Of a stretch of 64,000 bases of DNA, positions 59,705 through 64,000 are shown in pieces. The stretch is from Raphanus sativus. Taxonomy: Eukaryota; Streptophyta; Magnoliopsida; Brassicales; Brassicaceae. A program made the position numbers and the translations under genes. The stretch is taken from the NCBI RefSeq assembly GCF_000801105.2, contig NC_079518.1, positions 16,348,800 to 16,412,799 of the forward strand, given 5' to 3'. Positions within the stretch are counted from its first letter, which is position 1. The number at the start of each line of letters is the position of its first letter. Below the pieces are notes generated by a model. It saw only the letters and a list, made by a program, of their open reading frames with translations. It had not been told where the DNA came from and did no database searches.

Positions 59705-59791
59705 TCCATTACCGGCCTACATGTTTTGCTGCAGACCATAATAGACCTGTAATTGGTGGTATGTGCCAAAACATAATAGGCCGGTAATGGA
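59705..59791. repeat. Small hairpin-forming repeat after PMK
   Basis: TCCATTACCGGCCTACATG and its inverse (CATAATAGGCCGGTAATGGA) form arms of about 24 bp around a 38-nt loop. A third, weaker copy (CATAATAGACCTGTAATTGG) sits in the loop. It lies 340 bp beyond the PMK stop. Confidence 0.7.
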
Positions 59792-59829
59792 TTGACCTAA
59801 TTTTGTCAAATGGGTTACTCTAAAAGTGG

Positions 59830-61700
59830 GTTGGAATGGTTGATTACTGGACCCAAATAACTTCAAAAATTAGATTGTATAGAATTTTTTGTATTTCTTT
59901 TAGTTGTATAGAAATTGTTTCCTTTTCGTCTGAGGGAGAAGAATACTAACAGGCTCGACACATACCCGTGCGGAGTCAGTTGCGGGGTGATCTTGCTCGG
60001 ATGTAACCTAGTAAAGTGAAACGTAGAAGTCAACGATCTGCAGGGAGTTTTGTTTTTATTATACAAAAATTATCTATGACAGTTCTTCGTAAGATTCGTT
60101 ATGTTTATTTCCGAAAGTTTCTTTGTATGTTTTGATTTGACTATACGAAGGATTTTTCATGAAAATATTGTGAGAGGAGCTTCCCATGGAAGTAAATGGA
60201 AAGTGTTTCTAGCCAACTACTTGTGATGTTTTTGAATGAGGAATATGTTTTCTACTTTTCCTCATTCACTTTTCCGTATTGTGAAATCGTTGTGCATGAC
60301 ACCGATCTTGTTTTTCCATAGACTGTTTCGTAAAAAATGTTTTGTTATTCGAAAATAATGGGTGACCAGTTTTACAAAGATAGGAAATCGAAGATATCGA
60401 AGTTGCAATTTTTTCGCGGATTACACGGGAAACACTTCTGCTTTGATTTTGAACTTTGGTGAAAGTTTCTTAGAATCACTCTTGGAGTTCTACCGAAAGT
60501 TATTTTGTTATTATTCAGTTGCTAACTGTCGTGTTATTAGTCTGATGTTGGTACAAGTTTTCTAATTGCAAGACTGCGAGAAGAGATAATTTTGATTTCT
60601 CAGGACTATGTTTTGACGGTGTGACTATTTCGCTAGCGTTTTAGACGAATCTTAGATTGGGATAATTTTTACGGGGCATTGCTGCGAGAATTTAGTTTGT
60701 CGAAAGTGTTTTCTTGATGCTAAAGCAAAAACGTTTTTGAAGTATGGGAGTATATGAGTATAGTATACTAACCTATTCCCTCCTTTTATAACGAAATAAA
60801 ATTGATGGACTGTTCTTTTGAAGGGTTGTGTACATTTTTTATTTCGAGGACTGAGATGATCAACAACCTGGGTCGATTTGAAGACGGCGTTAGGATTGTG
60901 ATTTTTTGTTGGCAATTTGGAATGGGTTGGTTTTTAAAAAAGTGCTAGGAACGAGTCAATTTTAAGACGACGTTCGTGTTTCTAGTTATTTATTTCTTTA
61001 GGAAGTGAGATAAGTATGCTTGCATGTGTGACGATTGTTTCTCGGTTTTACGAGAGATTAGATCGGTTTGAAAGTTCTGCCTTGACATTTAATTAATAAT
61101 AGAACAAGACTGGAAAATTGCTTAAGACTCAGCTTGCTAAACTATCCACCTAGTTTTAAAGTTCCCTTAAGTGTACGGCAGTTTCCAAGAATTTTTCATT
61201 CCTTTCTTACAAAAATTACAATTCTGATTAGATTTCTAAAACAGACATACCTTAGTCCTATCAGAGATTCGGTTTCGTCTCTTCACTGTTTTGCTTGTTC
61301 GTTTCCCCTTCCTCTTCTCGTGTCTGTCCACCCTTTACGGATAGTAAGAGTATCGATTTTCCTGAATTTCTATAATTTAATGGCTGCATTTAGGCTGAAG
61401 CCTGTCTTGCGGTTTTTGTTCGGTGATCCATATATTTCTAATCCGGGTTTCAGCCCCTGTATCGTTGGTTTTACGAAAACGAACAAATATCTCGTCATAA
61501 GCCTACTAGCATTTTGGGAATAGCCAAGGGCAGCCAGGAAGAGTTGTTGGGCGATGAGGTTCTGAGAGAGGACGGCGAAACCACGGAGAGAGGCGGATGG
61601 GCGAATTTCACTTCTCGACTTTCGCTCCATCTCATTCCTTATATGAGAGTCTTTTCGTCCATTATTTTTTGAGTTTTATTTACGAGACTTGTTTCCTAAA
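59830..61700 (-). other. Unclassified moderate-GC, LTR-like stretch
   Basis: Composition differs from the AT-rich flanks. CTCATATAAGG on the minus strand at about 61633-61643 looks like a TATA box, and the frame at 61370-61630 starts too close to it to be a good gene. No retroelement protein motif was found. Confidence 0.3.
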
Positions 61701-62180
61701 GTTTGTCATATTTATTCTACAAAAGTTGTATCACAAAGTTTTATAAAATTTGTAAATTATTTTTAAAATCTACTATATGAGAAGACTTCCAATAAATCTT
61801 CCTATAGAAGACTTACAAAACCACATAAGACTTCGTGATGTTATATTCGTGAAAATGCAAATTGGTTTATTGTTTGGTCATAAGGGATGGTTGTAAATTC
61901 ACTAGCCTTTTAGGTTATTTTGCATACATCTTATTGAAGTTAAGGTATGTATTGTATACTTTTGCATTTAAAATAAAATTTTATGTCATTTTTGGTAAAT
62001 TCTCCTAAAAACTGATTAGAAAAATTTTGGTTAGAGAATAATGGTAAGTTTGATTCGATAATAATCTACAAAATATATGATTTATAGTAAATTAAAAATT
62101 ATTACGTTAGTGGCACAAATTGTAATTATTATGATGAAGTAAGGATTATTTTCAAAATGTAGTCCAGTTTTAATAATATA
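61701..62180. other. AT-rich stretch with one GAAGACTTC-family patch
   Basis: GAAGACTTCCAATAAATC near 61783, and a following GGGATGGTTGTAAATTCAC, match the repeat family at 30-36 kb. No gene. Confidence 0.5.
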
Positions 62181-63507
62181 CTAGATTTTGACCCGCACGC
62201 CCGTGCGGGTGTATGTTTTTTTATAAAATATGTTGTTTTCTATGTCAATATTAGAGTTGGGCAAAAAACTGAATCTAAAAAATCGAACTGATCTCGATTC
62301 AAAAAGAATTACAAAACCCGAACCAAAATTGATTAAATATTAAAAAATTGGTATTTAGAGAACTGAAACCGGATCCAATCTGAACCAAATTATTTCAGAT
62401 ATCTGAATGTATTCGAAATAGATTTATGTACTTGTATATATTATTTTTTAGACTTAATGTATATAAAAACATCCATAATATATATGTTACTTATAAGTTG
62501 GTTTAATTAATTAAAAATATATATATATATATATATATAAATAATTAAATGTAAATATCTAAAATAGTTAAAGTATACTCAAACCACCAAAAATACTTAA
62601 CATAATTATTGATTCTCTATCTAAATATTTAAATCAAATCGATTTATATGTTAAGTTGAGGTATTCTGAGAAATTTGAAGTATATAATGAATTTAAATGG
62701 GTTATCCGAACCTGAACAAACCCGCAAAGATCTGAATCGAATCCGAACCAAAATTTAGAAATATCTGAATTTAATTGAAATCTTTGACCCCGAAAACTCA
62801 AAACCCAAACAAACCTAAACTGAACCCGAATGGGTACCCGTACGTCTACCTCTAATTCACAATCTATTTTTTCCTTAAAAACACATCAAACATATTTTTT
62901 TTTTTGACAAATCAAACATATAATTAATAGTATTTTATATGGACTATCATATAAATAATCACATATATTATATTTTTAATAATCACATATATTGAAAACA
63001 TTTTTTAATAATGGTTATTAGAAAATATTTTAGTAAAAATAATTTTTTGAATATATGTATATTTTAAATCAATTTTTTTTTAATATAAATCAACTTTAAA
63101 TTATTATTTTGATTTGAAATATGTATATAAAGTTTAAATTTTGCTTTATGATTATTTTAGACAAATGATATTTTTAGATAATTAGATTAGATCATTTTCA
63201 TATATTAATTTTAAAGTTGACGCAAATAGATAGTTTCTCATAAAATAATAGATTTTCAATTTTTTAATAACATAAATTCATTATTTTTTTAATATATTGC
63301 TATCTATGTTTCCAAACAATATAAAATCATTTTTATACTGTTATTCATATTTCCAAACAAATATTCTTTTTAAACTGATATTCATGTTTCCAAACAAACC
63401 TTATTTTTTAAATTGTTATCCAAGTTTTCAAACAAACATCCTTTTAAAATTGTTATCTATATTTCCAAACAAACATAATTTGGACTTCAATTTTAATAAT
63501 ATATAGA
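62181..63507 (-). mobile_element. Helitron, 1327 bp, same family as 41621
   Basis: The 3' end (hairpin CCGCACGGGCGTGCGG, GTCAAAATCTAG, then T) is identical to that of 41621-43810. On the minus strand it starts TCTATATATTATTAAAATTG after A. The two align over about 800 bp from the 3' end and then diverge. Confidence 0.85.
63299..63480. repeat. Minisatellite, about 43-bp unit, inside the Helitron
   Basis: About five copies of TGTTATCTATATTTCCAAAC plus AAAC-A-T-rich spacer, with 10-20 percent differences. The frame across it is a repeat artefact. Confidence 0.8.
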
Positions 63508-63601
63508 TGTTGAACTATGATAATATTTATGGTCGGGATTGTTTTTTGTTACCAAATCTTTATCTAATGCTTTTTCCAACATTATTTATATAATTTAATA
63601 T

Positions 63602-64000
<399 letters not shown>

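Overview
The window is plant nuclear DNA, almost certainly from a Brassica or a close Brassicaceae relative. Three intron-containing genes read as near-Arabidopsis orthologues: an A36/A39-type GPI-anchored aspartyl protease (24.5-27.0 kb, minus), aquaporin NIP3;1 (36.4-38.2 kb, plus) and phosphomevalonate kinase (56.9-59.4 kb, plus). From memory, NIP3;1 and PMK correspond to At1g31885 and At1g31910, which lie close together in Arabidopsis, so the right half looks like a collinear segment whose intergenic interval has swollen to about 18.7 kb. All gene assignments come from reading translated exons; no database search was possible.

Layout. 0-5.2 kb: MITE-like inverted repeats, a small DNA transposon, then a gag-only copia-type retroelement. 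5.4-7.8 kb: minus-strand LINE remnant (RT, zf-RVT, RNase H). 8.5-14.15 kb: a giant fold-back (MULE-like) element whose left arm is split by a gypsy-like LTR element. 14.4-17.7 kb: Harbinger-like element and AT-rich Helitron debris. 17.7-25.2 kb: a segmental duplication; the left copy holds a broken protease 3' end plus two TIR elements, and the right copy holds the intact gene plus a Helitron, so each copy is the other's empty site. 22.26 kb: a SINE. 27.8-29.8 kb: Helitron. 30-36 kb: a degenerate GAAGACTTC-palindrome region interrupted by a long solo LTR. 38.4-39.1 kb: a complete Cassandra element with 5S rRNA-like LTRs. 39.75-41.36 kb: an 802-bp tandem duplication. 41.6-43.8 and 62.2-63.5 kb: two Helitrons of one family. 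46.44 kb: solo LTR. 49.0-49.8 kb: hAT. 51.3-54.5 kb: Helitron carrying RPA1-like exons. The end is a (GT)n tract of nearly 390 bp.

The three host genes do not form a pathway: a secreted, membrane-anchored protease, a membrane channel of NIP subgroup I, and the mevalonate-pathway kinase that makes mevalonate-5-diphosphate. No new protein system is evident. The most informative material is nested-transposon structure with self-contained empty sites, a spliced gene fragment captured by a MULE, a possible exitron and a GC-AG intron in PMK, a minimal uORF before NIP3;1, and a tandem unit with a conserved 27-codon small ORF.
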